A stretch of DNA of 23,605 bases from DASUZB01 sp036377075 (GTDB lineage: Bacteria > Actinomycetota > CALGFH01). A model generated the notes under the pieces. That model made no database searches. It worked only from the letters and a program-made list of their open reading frames with translations, and had not been told where the DNA came from. A program made the translations under genes and the position numbers. Each line of letters starts with the position of its first letter. Position 1 is the stretch's first letter. Below, one piece after another: positions 1-7,439 of the stretch. The stretch is from positions 1 to 23,605 of the forward strand of contig DASUZB010000161.1 of assembly GCA_036377075.1 (NCBI GenBank), read 5' to 3'.

Positions 1-1534
1 CGTGGCCGCCCGGCCGGGCGGCCACGCCGACGCTGACGCCGACCGTCGCGCTGCCCGCTGCGAGCGCGAACGGGTCGGCCAGGCAGGCTTCCAGCCGCTG
101 GGCGACCAGCGCCGCGTCGTCGGCGACGGCGCCGGGGAGCAGGACGATGAACTCGTCCCCACCGAGCCGGGCCAGGGTGTCGCCGTCGCGCAGGCAGCCG
201 GCGAACCGCGCGCCGACCTGCCGGAGCAGCTCGTCGCCGGCGTCGTGCCCGAGGGCGTCGTTGACCTGCTTGAACCCGTCCAGGTCCAGGAACAGCAGGC
301 CGACCGACGAGCCCCGCTGCGCGAGCGCGAGGTCCAGCCGCTCGAACAGCCGGGCCCGGTTGGGCAGGCCGGTGAGGGAATCCTGGAAGGCCTGCTGGGT
401 GAGCTGCTCCTGGTACGACGCCCGCTCGGTGATGTCGCGGTAGTTCAGCACCAGGCCACCCACGGTCGGGTCGCCGAGCAGGTTGGTGACGGTCACCTCG
501 AACCGTCGGGATGCCGGCGGGTCGGCGTGGGGGCGCAGGCGCAGCTCGCCCACCACCGACGCCGACGGCCGTGCGACGGACCGACCGAGCAGTTCGCGGA
601 AGCTGGGCTGGTCGTCAGGGTGCACCATGGTGGCCATCCCGGTGCCGAGCAGCTCGTCGGCCGGGTAGCCGAGCACGGGCTCGACCGCCGGGCTCTGGTA
701 GCGGATCAGCCCGTCGGCGTCGACCACGGTGAACACGTCGGAGGCCTGGTGGACCAGGGCGCGGAAGCGCTGCTCGCTGTGGCGCAGGGCCCGCTCGCTC
801 TCGCGCAGTGCCTGTTCGGCCAGCTTGCGCTCGTTGACCTCGGCCACCACCTGGGCGTAGGCGGTGGCGAACGCCCGGCCGGCGCGGCGCCGCAGCGACA
901 GCGCCAGCACCAGCGCCACCGCCAGGGTGAGCCCGCTGGTCCCGACCAGCAGCCGCTGGAAGCTCCTGCGTGCCTGCAGGGTCTGCTGGATCGCGCCGAC
1001 GAACTGGGTCTCGCCGTGGCCGTAGGCGGCCTTCAGCAGCGCCTCCACCGCGTTGCCGCGACCCCGCAGCTTCGCGCGGGCTCGGGTGAGCTGGGCAGGC
1101 GTCGGCTGGGCTGGGAGCCGGGCGAGGTCGCCGTCGAAGGCGGCCAGCTGGCCGCCGAGTTCGGCGAGGTCCTCCCGCAGCACGGGGTCGCCGGTGGTCG
1201 CGCCCAGCGTGGCGTCCAGCTGCCGGCCGAGGAAGCCGCGGCGCAGCTCCACCTCGTCCAGCCCGTCGGGGCGTTGCAGCCGGTCGACCGCCAGCGCCAA
1301 CCTGAAGGCCTCGCGCTGCGCGTTGTTCAGGTCGGTCAGGACCTCCGTCGCGGTGTCCAACGACCGGATGGTGCTGCCCTGGTCGCGGTAGGCCTGCACG
1401 ACCATGACCTGGACGGCCAGGATCAGCGCGCCCAGCACCACCACCAGGACCCGCTGCGGCCACGACAGGCGGGGCCGGCCCGCCGCCACCGCCACGGCTA
1501 GGGGACGGTCGTCGCGTCGCGGTTCCTGCCCCAC
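1..1534 (-). CDS. Membrane-anchored PAS-GGDEF diguanylate cyclase, 3' end outside window
   Basis: Likely makes cyclic di-GMP from two GTP at the inner face of the membrane. About 511 codons are visible and the gene continues past the left edge, so a C-terminal EAL domain cannot be excluded. Counting from GTG at 1534: a membrane helix at about residues 28-50, an extracytoplasmic helical sensor region, a second helix at about 193-214, a short coiled coil with NERKLAEQALRESE, a PAS domain (about 245-350, ending in NYRDITERASYQEQL), then GGDEF. The sequences DSLTGLPNR and RLGGDEF are intact. RDGD lies five residues before GGDEF, matching the RxxD inhibitory I-site, so product feedback is expected. 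The start is uncertain: GTG 1534 and GTG 1495 both lack a good Shine-Dalgarno, while the strong one serves ATG 1596 in another frame. Function is near certain; the start is not. Confidence 0.9.
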   Translation of the reverse strand, partial: MGQEPRRDDRPLAVAVAAGRPRLSWPQRVLVVVLGALILAVQVMVVQAYRDQGSTIRSLDTATEVLTDLNNAQREAFRLALAVDRLQRPDGLDEVELRRGFLGRQLDATLGATTGDPVLREDLAELGGQLAAFDGDLARLPAQPTPAQLTRARAKLRGRGNAVEALLKAAYGHGETQFVGAIQQTLQARRSFQRLLVGTSGLTLAVALVLALSLRRRAGRAFATAYAQVVAEVNERKLAEQALRESERALRHSEQRFRALVHQASDVFTVVDADGLIRYQSPAVEPVLGYPADELLGTGMATMVHPDDQPSFRELLGRSVARPSASVVGELRLRPHADPPASRRFEVTVTNLLGDPTVGGLVLNYRDITERASYQEQLTQQAFQDSLTGLPNRARLFERLDLALAQRGSSVGLLFLDLDGFKQVNDALGHDAGDELLRQVGARFAGCLRDGDTLARLGGDEFIVLLPGAVADDAALVAQRLEACLADPFALAAGSATVGVSVGVAARPGGH

Positions 1535-1596
1535 GGGTCGAGGAACTTGCCGGCGGTGGAGCCGGCACCGGCCGGCGTCCTGGCTGCAGCCTGCAT
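1498..1596 (-). CDS. 32-codon leader ORF, or displaced N-terminus of the GGDEF gene
   Basis: ATG at 1596 has the best ribosome-binding site in this area (GAGGAGG, four bases before the ATG), directly after the riboswitch. Its frame begins MQAAARTPAG, ends GRNRDATTVP, and stops at TAG (1500-1498). Two bases later, GTG at 1495 opens the GGDEF frame. One reading is a leader peptide translationally coupled to the cyclase. The other is that this is the cyclase's true N-terminus: one extra C in the CCCC run at 1504-1501 would read through as VPLAVAVAAGRPRLSW into the first membrane helix. The second reading would mean a sequencing error, a recent frameshift or phase variation. I recognise no family in the 32 residues. 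Confidence 0.45.
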   Translation of the reverse strand: MQAAARTPAGAGSTAGKFLDPWGRNRDATTVP

Positions 1597-1640
1597 CGTG
1601 CCTCCTCAAGCCGTAGCCCGGGAAGGCTTGCGCCTTCTGT
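1597..1640 (-). promoter_or_regulatory. Riboswitch expression platform with mutually exclusive hairpins
   Basis: In minus-strand sense, the segment between aptamer and ATG holds a hairpin AAGGC-GCAA-GCCTT (1636-1623). Part of it, AAGCC (1629-1625), can instead pair with GGCTT (1612-1608), which abuts GAGGAGG. The segment also holds CCGGGCTACGG (1621-1611), a 10-of-11 copy of the aptamer's CCGGGCTACCG (1652-1642). Such a copy could compete for the aptamer's 3' hairpin. There is no U-run, so control of ribosome access looks likelier than termination. The repeats and complementarity are seen; the switching is inferred. Confidence 0.55.
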
Positions 1641-1728
1641 TCGGTAGCCCGGCTGCCGTGTCGCCAGCCGGCGAGGTGGGCCCGTGGCGTCGCGTCCCCG
1701 GGTTCCCCCGGGTTTGCCGTCCTCGCGG
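1641..1728 (-). promoter_or_regulatory. Cyclic-di-GMP class I (GEMM) riboswitch aptamer
   Basis: Read on the minus strand, the landmarks of the GEMM aptamer appear in order: GGCAAA, a CCCGGG-GGAA-CCCGGG stem with GNRA tetraloop, GACGC, a GCC-ACGGGCCCACC segment, then CGGCAGCCGGGCTACCG. The last element has the same length and layout as the GGUAGCGGGGUUACC of the Vibrio Vc2 aptamer. The junction normally reads GACGCAAAGCC and here reads GACGCGACGCC, so two of three adenines differ and the middle one is kept. It lies upstream of a GGDEF gene, a classic target of this riboswitch. A weak GATACA -10-like box lies just upstream. This is motif recognition by eye, not a covariance-model score. Confidence 0.85.
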
Positions 1729-1846
1729 AGCGTCGTCCTGTGTATCGACGGCTCTCCCGCTCACCTGAGGCAGGTAGCGTTGTGGCGGCAGCTCGAGCAT
1801 GCGCTGGCGGCAGCAGCGCCACCTTCGGTTGCCCTGTGGCACCACG

Positions 1847-2380
1847 TCACAGCGACTGGACGAATGCGACGGTTTGCTTCCAGGCATCGCTGCGCGCCAG
1901 CCGCTCGTCCGCCTCCGCGTGCGAGATCGCACCGCCAGCCGATGCCGCCAACTCGTTGGCAAGGAGGTTGAACATTCCTTCCAGGAACGTCCTGAGCGTC
2001 GTGGCGACGCAGCGCTGGACCGGCTCACCGTGCAAGACCGCCGACAGGTCCTCAACCAGGTCCAGCATGAATCCCCACTCGGGCGAACCGTCGTCTTCGA
2101 CGGCAATGCCTTCCAAACGGACGAGGACCAGCTCCCTGGAGGATGCGCTCGGAACGCCCACGCACTGGGCAAGCGCCACAGTGAGGGCGGCGAACACGCC
2201 CTGTTGGGCATCGGGCCACCGCACCCAGCCAGGGCCAGCCAAGACCCACAGCCGCGCCCAGATACAGGCGCACGCGGCCCATGCCTGCGCCTCCGAGCGC
2301 GCCAGGATCTGCCTGGCGGTGGCGTCCACGATGGCAGCGGTGTCAGTTGTGGTGGTGTCTCGTCCCATGCCCCTCGACAT
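1847..2380 (-). CDS. Uncharacterised helical protein
   Basis: I do not recognise a family. About 177 residues, with balanced composition and real coding character: IVDATARQILARSEAQAW near the N-terminus, a Trp-rich stretch (WARLWVLAGPGWVRW), an acidic middle, and LRTFLEGMFNLLANELAAS near the C-terminus. It looks soluble and mostly helical. The frame is open up to GTG 2434; ATG 2380 is preferred because GGGAG lies about ten bases upstream, with ATG 2368 also possible. Third positions include more A/T than neighbouring genes (for example GGA, TTG, GAA and CAA codons), which hints at different ancestry. It is upstream of and co-directional with the riboswitch-GGDEF unit, and divergent from the GGDEF-EAL gene. 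The opposite-strand reading of this DNA looks like an antisense artefact. Confidence 0.6.
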   Translation of the reverse strand: MSRGMGRDTTTTDTAAIVDATARQILARSEAQAWAACACIWARLWVLAGPGWVRWPDAQQGVFAALTVALAQCVGVPSASSRELVLVRLEGIAVEDDGSPEWGFMLDLVEDLSAVLHGEPVQRCVATTLRTFLEGMFNLLANELAASAGGAISHAEADERLARSDAWKQTVAFVQSL

Positions 2381-2434
2381 GCAAGGCATGCTCCCACACG
2401 ACTCACCGTCACCCCGAAGTGAAGGAATCAACAC

Positions 2435-2795
2435 ACGGCCGGGCCCCCGCCGACGGCATGCCCCGAGTCTTTCACCGGCTCGCTTGCCCTGCCACGGTGG
2501 CGCCAGCCGGTTCGTAGGGATGGACTGCCGTGACCGCCCCGCATTACGCCCCGCGGACCCGGCCGCGCGGAGCCCGACGGTTCCTCACCGGCACCCAGCT
2601 CGAGGCAGCCTGGGCTCCATGTCCGCAACGCCTGCCACGCGTCAAGGCTGCCTCCCTCAGGCGGCAGGGTGTCGCGTTGCGCGGCAGACCGGTCAACCCT
2701 TGCTGGTGGTGGTCGATAGTCCCCATGAGCTCAGCGACGCCACGCCGGTGGCGGCGCGCACCTGGCATCGGCAGCGTCCGGGAGGGGAACCATCG
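2435..2795. other. Intergenic region between divergent genes
   Basis: About 360 bases with no convincing gene on either strand. It must hold the promoters of the uncharacterised minus-strand gene and the plus-strand GGDEF-EAL gene, but I see no clear -35/-10 pair. Structure seen: a 6-bp GC-rich hairpin with GCCG loop (2738-2753), about 40 bases before the GGDEF-EAL start, and a minus-sense stem-loop at 2493-2455 with CGAG/CTCG and GGCA/TGCC stems around purine-rich loops. No GEMM core is present here. Confidence 0.5.
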
Positions 2796-4757
2796 TTGCG
2801 GTCCAATGGCGTGGCCCGAGGACCCGGGTTGGCCGATGCCCGGAGCCGGCTGCTCGTGCGGGGAGCCTCCGTCGGGCTGGTGGCCGTGCTGCTGACCGTG
2901 ACCGGTGGCGCCGTCTGGGCTACCTCGAGCGTCGACCAGGCCGTCCGCGAGATCGAGCACACCAGCGCCCAGCGTGACGCCTGGGTGCAGGCCGACCGCG
3001 CGATCAGCCAGGAGGAGTCCGCCGCGCACGGCTACCTGGCCAGACCCTCCAGCGACCTACGGCTCTCCCTCCAGGATGCCGGCCGCTCGCTGGCGTCGGC
3101 GCTGGAGTTCCTGACCGTCCACGGCGAACCAGACGACGCCGCCTCCGCACGCGAGATCAGGACCATCCACCAGCGCAGGGTCCGTGCCCTGCGGCGGATG
3201 GTGGCCGCGGTGGACGCCGGCCAGGCGGCCTTGGCCAACGCGATCCACGACCGCCCGGTCCACCCCAGCTACGGGACGCTGCAGTACAAGATCGGTGCCC
3301 TCGCCGACCGGGAGCAGCAGAAGGTGGCGGACAAGCTGGCCCTGTTGCGGCGCCGCCAGCACAACCTGCGGCTGGCGAGCTTCGCCGCGGCCGGGGTGGG
3401 GGTGGTGGCGCTGGTCGTGTTCCTCCTGCTGGTGGCCGGCTACCGCCGCCGGCTCGTGCGCCAGGCGCTGCACGACCCGCTGACCGGCCTGCCCAACCGG
3501 GAGCTGTTCGCCGACCGGGTCGGGCAGGCGATCCGCAGCTCCGACCGGGAGCTGCGCCCGGCCGCGCTGCTGCTGCTGGACCTCGACCGGTTCAAGGACG
3601 TCAACGACACCCTGGGCCACCACCACGGCGACCAGCTCCTGTGGGAGGTCGGCCGGCGGCTCTCCGGCGCGCTCCGCGGGTCCGACACGGTCGCCCGGCT
3701 GGGCGGCGACGAGTTCGCGGTCCTGCTGCCCGGCACCACCACCGAGGGAGCCAGCGAGGTGGCCGCCAAGCTGCGAGCCAGGCTGCACCAGCCGCTCACC
3801 GTCGGCGGGGTCGTGCTGGACCTGGACGCCAGCGTCGGGATCGCCGCCTACCCCGACCACGGCGGCGACGCCGCGCAGCTGCTGCAGCACGCCGACGTGG
3901 CGATGTACCTCGCCAAGCAGGCGCATGCCGGCGCGCTGGTCTACGACCCGACCGTCGACCAGCACAGCCCCAAGCGGCTGGCGCTGCTGGGGGGGCTACG
4001 TCGAGCCCTGGAACGCGACCAGCTCCTGCTGCACTACCAGCCCATGGCCGACCTCGAGTCCGGCCAGGTCCGCGGCGTGGAGGCGTTGGTGCGCTGGCAG
4101 CACCCCGACCACGGACTGCTCAGCCCCGCAGAGTTCATCCCGCTGGCCGAACGAACCGGGCTGATCCACCCGCTCACCCGCTGGGTGCTGGACGCCGCGT
4201 TGCGCCAGGCCACCCGGTGGCACCGCAGCGGGCTGCACCTTTCGGTCGCGGTGAACGTCTCGACCCGGTGCCTGCTCGACCAGACCTTCCCCGACCAGGT
4301 GGCCGAGCGGCTGGCCGCCTGGCAGGTCCCCCCTGCCCGGTTGGTGTTGGAGGTCACCGAGAGCGCCGTCATGGCCGACCCCGTGCGGGCCCTCGAGGTG
4401 CTCGCCCGCCTGGACGCCCTTGGCGTCGGCCTGGCGGTCGACGACTTCGGCACCGGCTACTCCTCCATGGCCTACCTCAAGGAGCTGCCGGTGGACGAGC
4501 TCAAGATCGACCGCTCGTTCGTCAGCCAGATGGCGGCCAGCCCCAGCGACGCGGTGATCGTGCGGTCCACCATCGACCTCGGGCACAACCTCGGCCTGCG
4601 GGTGGTCGCCGAAGGCGTCGAGACCCAGGAGGCCTGGGAGGAGCTCGCCGCGCTCGGCTGCGACACCGCCCAGGGCTACCTCCTGAGCCGGCCCGTCCCA
4701 GCCTCCGACCTCGAGCACTGGCTCCGACAGGCAACCGTCGCAGGGCGCCTTCCGTAG
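2796..4757 (+). CDS. Membrane-bound GGDEF-EAL cyclic-di-GMP enzyme
   Basis: Predicted dual-domain c-di-GMP protein of 653 residues. A membrane helix (about 24-42) and a second (about 191-216) bracket an extracytoplasmic helical sensor region of about 150 residues. The GGDEF domain starts near residue 226 (HDPLTGLPNRELF) with RLGGDEF at about 303-307; RGSD five residues earlier matches the I-site. The EAL domain has EALVRWQHP at about 429, DDFGTGYSS near 549 and AEGVET near 606, so both synthesis and hydrolysis residues look intact. Which activity dominates cannot be read from sequence. The start is TTG 2796, eight bases after GGAGGGG; the frame stays open far upstream, but that part is arginine/proline noise. 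GTG 2811 is an alternative. It lies divergent from the riboswitch-linked GGDEF gene about 1.2 kb away. Confidence 0.93.
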   Translation: MRSNGVARGPGLADARSRLLVRGASVGLVAVLLTVTGGAVWATSSVDQAVREIEHTSAQRDAWVQADRAISQEESAAHGYLARPSSDLRLSLQDAGRSLASALEFLTVHGEPDDAASAREIRTIHQRRVRALRRMVAAVDAGQAALANAIHDRPVHPSYGTLQYKIGALADREQQKVADKLALLRRRQHNLRLASFAAAGVGVVALVVFLLLVAGYRRRLVRQALHDPLTGLPNRELFADRVGQAIRSSDRELRPAALLLLDLDRFKDVNDTLGHHHGDQLLWEVGRRLSGALRGSDTVARLGGDEFAVLLPGTTTEGASEVAAKLRARLHQPLTVGGVVLDLDASVGIAAYPDHGGDAAQLLQHADVAMYLAKQAHAGALVYDPTVDQHSPKRLALLGGLRRALERDQLLLHYQPMADLESGQVRGVEALVRWQHPDHGLLSPAEFIPLAERTGLIHPLTRWVLDAALRQATRWHRSGLHLSVAVNVSTRCLLDQTFPDQVAERLAAWQVPPARLVLEVTESAVMADPVRALEVLARLDALGVGLAVDDFGTGYSSMAYLKELPVDELKIDRSFVSQMAASPSDAVIVRSTIDLGHNLGLRVVAEGVETQEAWEELAALGCDTAQGYLLSRPVPASDLEHWLRQATVAGRLP

Positions 4758-4888
4758 CTGCCGGCATGGCCGGCGCGCCGAAGGCACGTTGACGCAGTCC
4801 GCCACCGTGCTCGGAGCCGAGGACGGCGCCCGCGATGACGCGTGACGGCGACGGTGACCCTTACCACGCCCACACGGCCGACGAGCAG

Positions 4889-4921
4889 CCCTGGTGAGCA
4901 CCCAGGGGCCGCGACCCCTGG
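4889..4921. terminator. Competing hairpins between convergent genes
   Basis: CCCTGG (4889-4894), CCAGGGG (4902-4908) and CCCCTGG (4915-4921) lie in series. The middle segment can pair with either neighbour, giving a 6-bp stem with a 7-base loop or a 7-bp stem with a 6-base loop. They sit between the GGDEF-EAL stop and the stop of the small minus-strand gene, where a bidirectional terminator would be expected. No T-run follows on either strand, so terminator function is uncertain. Confidence 0.4.
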
Positions 4922-4939
4922 CGGCAGCGCCACGCGGCC

Positions 4940-5314
4940 TCACGCAGGTGGGGTGGCCACCCTTCCTTCTCCTGGCGGCGTCGTCAGCACCTGCTCGACC
5001 GACCAGCCGCTGCGGCACCGGCGGAGCAGTGTCTCGACCCGGATCCCCGTCCGCTGCGACCACCCGATGAGGGTGAGCGTCTCCCCGTCCCACGTGAGCA
5101 CGTCAACGGCGCTGTGCGGCATCGCGGCCGGCGGGCGGTCGTCGCTGGACGACCTGGAATGCGGCAGGTCCCCGGACCGGTAGAACCGTCGCCGCTCGGG
5201 GTCGGTGCGCAGGGACAGGTCGGTCTCTCGTTCCAGCCTGCGCCGGAACTCCTCGTTGGGGTCGGGCCGCTGGTCGCGTGCGGGGTCCCGCCGAGGGCGC
5301 CGCTCGTCGGACAC
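4940..5314 (-). CDS. Small protein with C-terminal helix-turn-helix-like module
   Basis: 124 residues from GTG 5314, placed seven bases after a strong AGGAGG. The N-terminal half (SDERRPRRDPARDQRPD...) is very charged and probably disordered. The C-terminal part has a short strand (LTWDGETLTLIGW), then SQRTGIRVETLLRRCRSGWS and VEQVLTTPP. That pattern, a polar helix, a turn with TGI, a second helix ending in GWS, then VExxLTTP, recurs in small DNA-binding modules attached to phage and homing-endonuclease proteins. DNA binding is therefore a guess from pattern. The last codons overlap a 12-bp palindrome, GGGTGGCCACCC (4951-4962). It is convergent with the GGDEF-EAL gene, and no operon partner is evident. 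Confidence 0.65.
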   Translation of the reverse strand: MSDERRPRRDPARDQRPDPNEEFRRRLERETDLSLRTDPERRRFYRSGDLPHSRSSSDDRPPAAMPHSAVDVLTWDGETLTLIGWSQRTGIRVETLLRRCRSGWSVEQVLTTPPGEGRVATPPA

Positions 5315-5726
5315 GTCGGAACCTCCTCCACCTCGATGCCAGGTACCCGTGGGGGGCGGCCCCCGAGGCAGGTCGCTAACAAAGTAGTGCATGCCCAGGA
5401 TGCGGGACGAACAAGGGCCAGACCCGCCCTGGCCCCCTCATGGAGCGGGCCAGCCGACCAGGAGGCAAGCGTCCTCCTGCACGACCGGGCACGTACCCAC
5501 GGTAGTCGCGACGGCGGTTCCGTGGCAGATCGTCGAGCGAGCCCAGGGGATCACGAGCTTGGAAGGCTTCCCCAGGCCACCCGTCAACCTGGCGGCGTAC
5601 GCCGCGTGCTGGTGTTCGCCGTGACGACTTGGGTTGCTCCTGCGAAGGCCGTCGGCCAGCGAGCTTGAGGACCCTAAGGGGCGATGTGGCCACGGCTCGC
5701 GGCCAGCCACGGCGACTGGGTGGCGG
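5315..5726. other. Intergenic region without recognised gene
   Basis: About 410 bases between the minus-strand monooxygenase stop and the small helix-turn-helix gene start. Short frames exist on both strands, but none has a good start signal or recognisable sequence. A G/C stem GGGGG-CGG-CCCCC (5352-5364) lies in the leader of the small gene. A hairpin TGGCC/GGCCA (5687-5705) lies about 20 bases past the monooxygenase stop but has no T-run. Confidence 0.4.
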
Positions 5727-7370
5727 TTAGGGGCTGGTGGCGCCGGGGAGCCAGCGGGCGAGGTAGGCGTGCAGGCCGGCCAGGTCAGTACCGCCGGCGC
5801 GGTAGGCGACGTGGCCGTCGGGGCGAACGAGGTGGTGCGCGGTGCGGGTGCCGGCCGGGTCGAGGCCGAGGCGGCGCAGCGCGGTGCCGTCGGGGTCGTG
5901 CAAGACGGCCGGGGCAGGCTCGCGGCTGAGGTGGTGGACGGCGACCAGGCCAGCATGGCGCTCGGGCACGGAGGTGGCTGGTGCCGGCCAGCTGGGGACA
6001 GGTCCGCATAGCAGCAGGTGGAAGCTGGGCGCCGCGGTGGCGGCGTGCAGGGTGGTGGGCTGGCCGTCGCGGAGCAGCGGGGCGTCGGGGAGCCGGTCGC
6101 CGGCCTTGGGGCCACGCCGCGGTGCGTCGTGGCCGTTGCTGGCGGCGGGGCTATGCCGGTAGCCGATGGCGAGCTGGGAGACGGCGCGGAAGGCGGCCGC
6201 GCGCGCCGGGGCGGCCCGCAAGGCCACCGGCGCCAGGCGCGGGACCTGGGTGCGGGCCAGGCGGACCAGGAGGTTGGTGCTGGTGGCGACGGTGAAGGCG
6301 CGGTTGGTGAAGCGCAGCACCCAGCGGCCGACCGGGCCGCGTTCGACCTGGTAGGTGCCGAGCAGTTCGGGGGTGGCGACGCCGCCGCCGACCAGGGCGA
6401 GCTTCCAGGCGAGGTTGACCGCGTCCTGGATGCCGGTGTTCATGCCTTGAGCGCCGGCGGGGCTGTGGACGTGGGCGGCGTCGCCGGCCAGGAAGACGCG
6501 GCCGGACTGGTAGCGGGTGGCGCCGCGCAGGTGCAGCCGGAAGCGGGTCATCCACACCGGGTCGCGCAGTCGCAACGGCTCGCTGGTGTAGTCGTCGGTG
6601 ATGGCCTGCAGCTCGGCCAGGGAGACCCCCGCCTCGACCGGGGGGCGGTTGCCGGGTGGGCGCATGGCCAGCATCCGCCAGGTCGCCGGGGTGCCGAGGG
6701 GGAAGAAGAACAGCATGCCCGCGCCGGTGAGGTAGGTGTGCGCCGCGCCGTGTTCGAGCCCGTCGACCTCGAGGTCAGCGAGCAGAAAGGTCTGTGGGTA
6801 GTCGGCGCCCTCGAACGGGATGTTCGCGAGGTGGCGGACGGTGGAGTGGGCGCCGTCGCAGCCGACCACGTACCGCGCGGCGACGATCTCCTGGCGGCCG
6901 TCGGGGTGGCGCAGCCGGCTGGTGACCTGCTCGGCGGCCGGGTCGAGGCCGACCAGCTCGACGCCGCGTTCGACCCGGACGCCGCGCTCGGCGAGGTGGT
7001 CGCCGAGGACGCGTTCGGTCTCGGCCTGGGAGAGGAACAGCAGGAACGGGTAGGCGGTGTCGGCCAGGCCGAGGTCGAACAGCCGCACCGAAATGACCCG
7101 GTGGGGCAGGTGCAGGCGCAGCTGGACGGCCTGCTGGCCGTGGTCGAGCAGCTCGGGGGTGACGCCGAGGCCGGCGAGGACCTCCATGGTGCGGGGTTGG
7201 ATGGCCAGGGCGCGGGACTCGTGGGCCCGGTCGAGTTGGCGGTCGACGATCCGCAGCCGGCTGCCAAAGGCGCGAAGGTGTGCTGCCAGGGCCAGCCCGG
7301 TGGGTCCGGCCCCTACGACCAGCACCTCGACCGGGCCGCCGTGGGTGGTTGGGTCCTGGTGGGCGGTCAT
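5727..7370 (-). CDS. FAD-dependent aromatic-ring-type monooxygenase
   Basis: A 547-residue flavoprotein of the PheA/TfdB/MhpA-like class that uses NAD(P)H and O2 to hydroxylate an aromatic or polyketide-like substrate. The N-terminal dinucleotide fold has VLVVGAGPTGLALAAHL (GxGxxG) ending at an acidic residue (RIVDRQ). The DG motif is VVGCDGAHSTVR in the middle, and the second FAD-binding motif is GRVFLAGDAAHVHSPAGAQG, followed by MNTGIQDAVNLAWKL. The C-terminal 150 residues resemble the thioredoxin-like tail of the phenol hydroxylase group (GDRLPDAPLL...). The substrate is unknown: no ring-cleavage, polyketide or efflux gene lies next to it, so it may act alone. ATG 7370 gives the expected N-terminus directly before the FAD fold. 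Confidence 0.93.
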   Translation of the reverse strand: MTAHQDPTTHGGPVEVLVVGAGPTGLALAAHLRAFGSRLRIVDRQLDRAHESRALAIQPRTMEVLAGLGVTPELLDHGQQAVQLRLHLPHRVISVRLFDLGLADTAYPFLLFLSQAETERVLGDHLAERGVRVERGVELVGLDPAAEQVTSRLRHPDGRQEIVAARYVVGCDGAHSTVRHLANIPFEGADYPQTFLLADLEVDGLEHGAAHTYLTGAGMLFFFPLGTPATWRMLAMRPPGNRPPVEAGVSLAELQAITDDYTSEPLRLRDPVWMTRFRLHLRGATRYQSGRVFLAGDAAHVHSPAGAQGMNTGIQDAVNLAWKLALVGGGVATPELLGTYQVERGPVGRWVLRFTNRAFTVATSTNLLVRLARTQVPRLAPVALRAAPARAAAFRAVSQLAIGYRHSPAASNGHDAPRRGPKAGDRLPDAPLLRDGQPTTLHAATAAPSFHLLLCGPVPSWPAPATSVPERHAGLVAVHHLSREPAPAVLHDPDGTALRRLGLDPAGTRTAHHLVRPDGHVAYRAGGTDLAGLHAYLARWLPGATSP

Positions 7371-7439
7371 GTGGTGCCCTCGGTGCGCTGGTTGGGCTGG
7401 CGGCGACGGTGTCAGGTGGCGGTGGTGTGGCGGTAGCGT

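Noticed and set aside
2..1501. Long plus-strand open frame of 499 codons
   Set aside because: It is the antisense of the PAS-GGDEF gene; the minus-strand reading has complete domain motifs.
2455..2493. Possible cobalamin or GEMM-like riboswitch in minus sense
   Set aside because: GGTGAAA and GGGCAA words are present, but the conserved cobalamin core and the GEMM GACGC and 3' elements are absent. Kept only as an unassigned structured element.
1740..2795. In-frame upstream extension of the GGDEF-EAL gene
   Set aside because: The extension is Arg/Pro/Ser-rich without family features, while TTG 2796 has a good ribosome-binding site just before the first membrane helix.
3057..3965. Minus-strand open frame of about 300 codons
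   Set aside because: Mirror of the GGDEF coding region with Gln/Val/Gly-rich antisense composition.
5376..5693. Minus-strand 105-codon frame
   Set aside because: No ribosome-binding site, arginine/proline-rich, no recognisable sequence.
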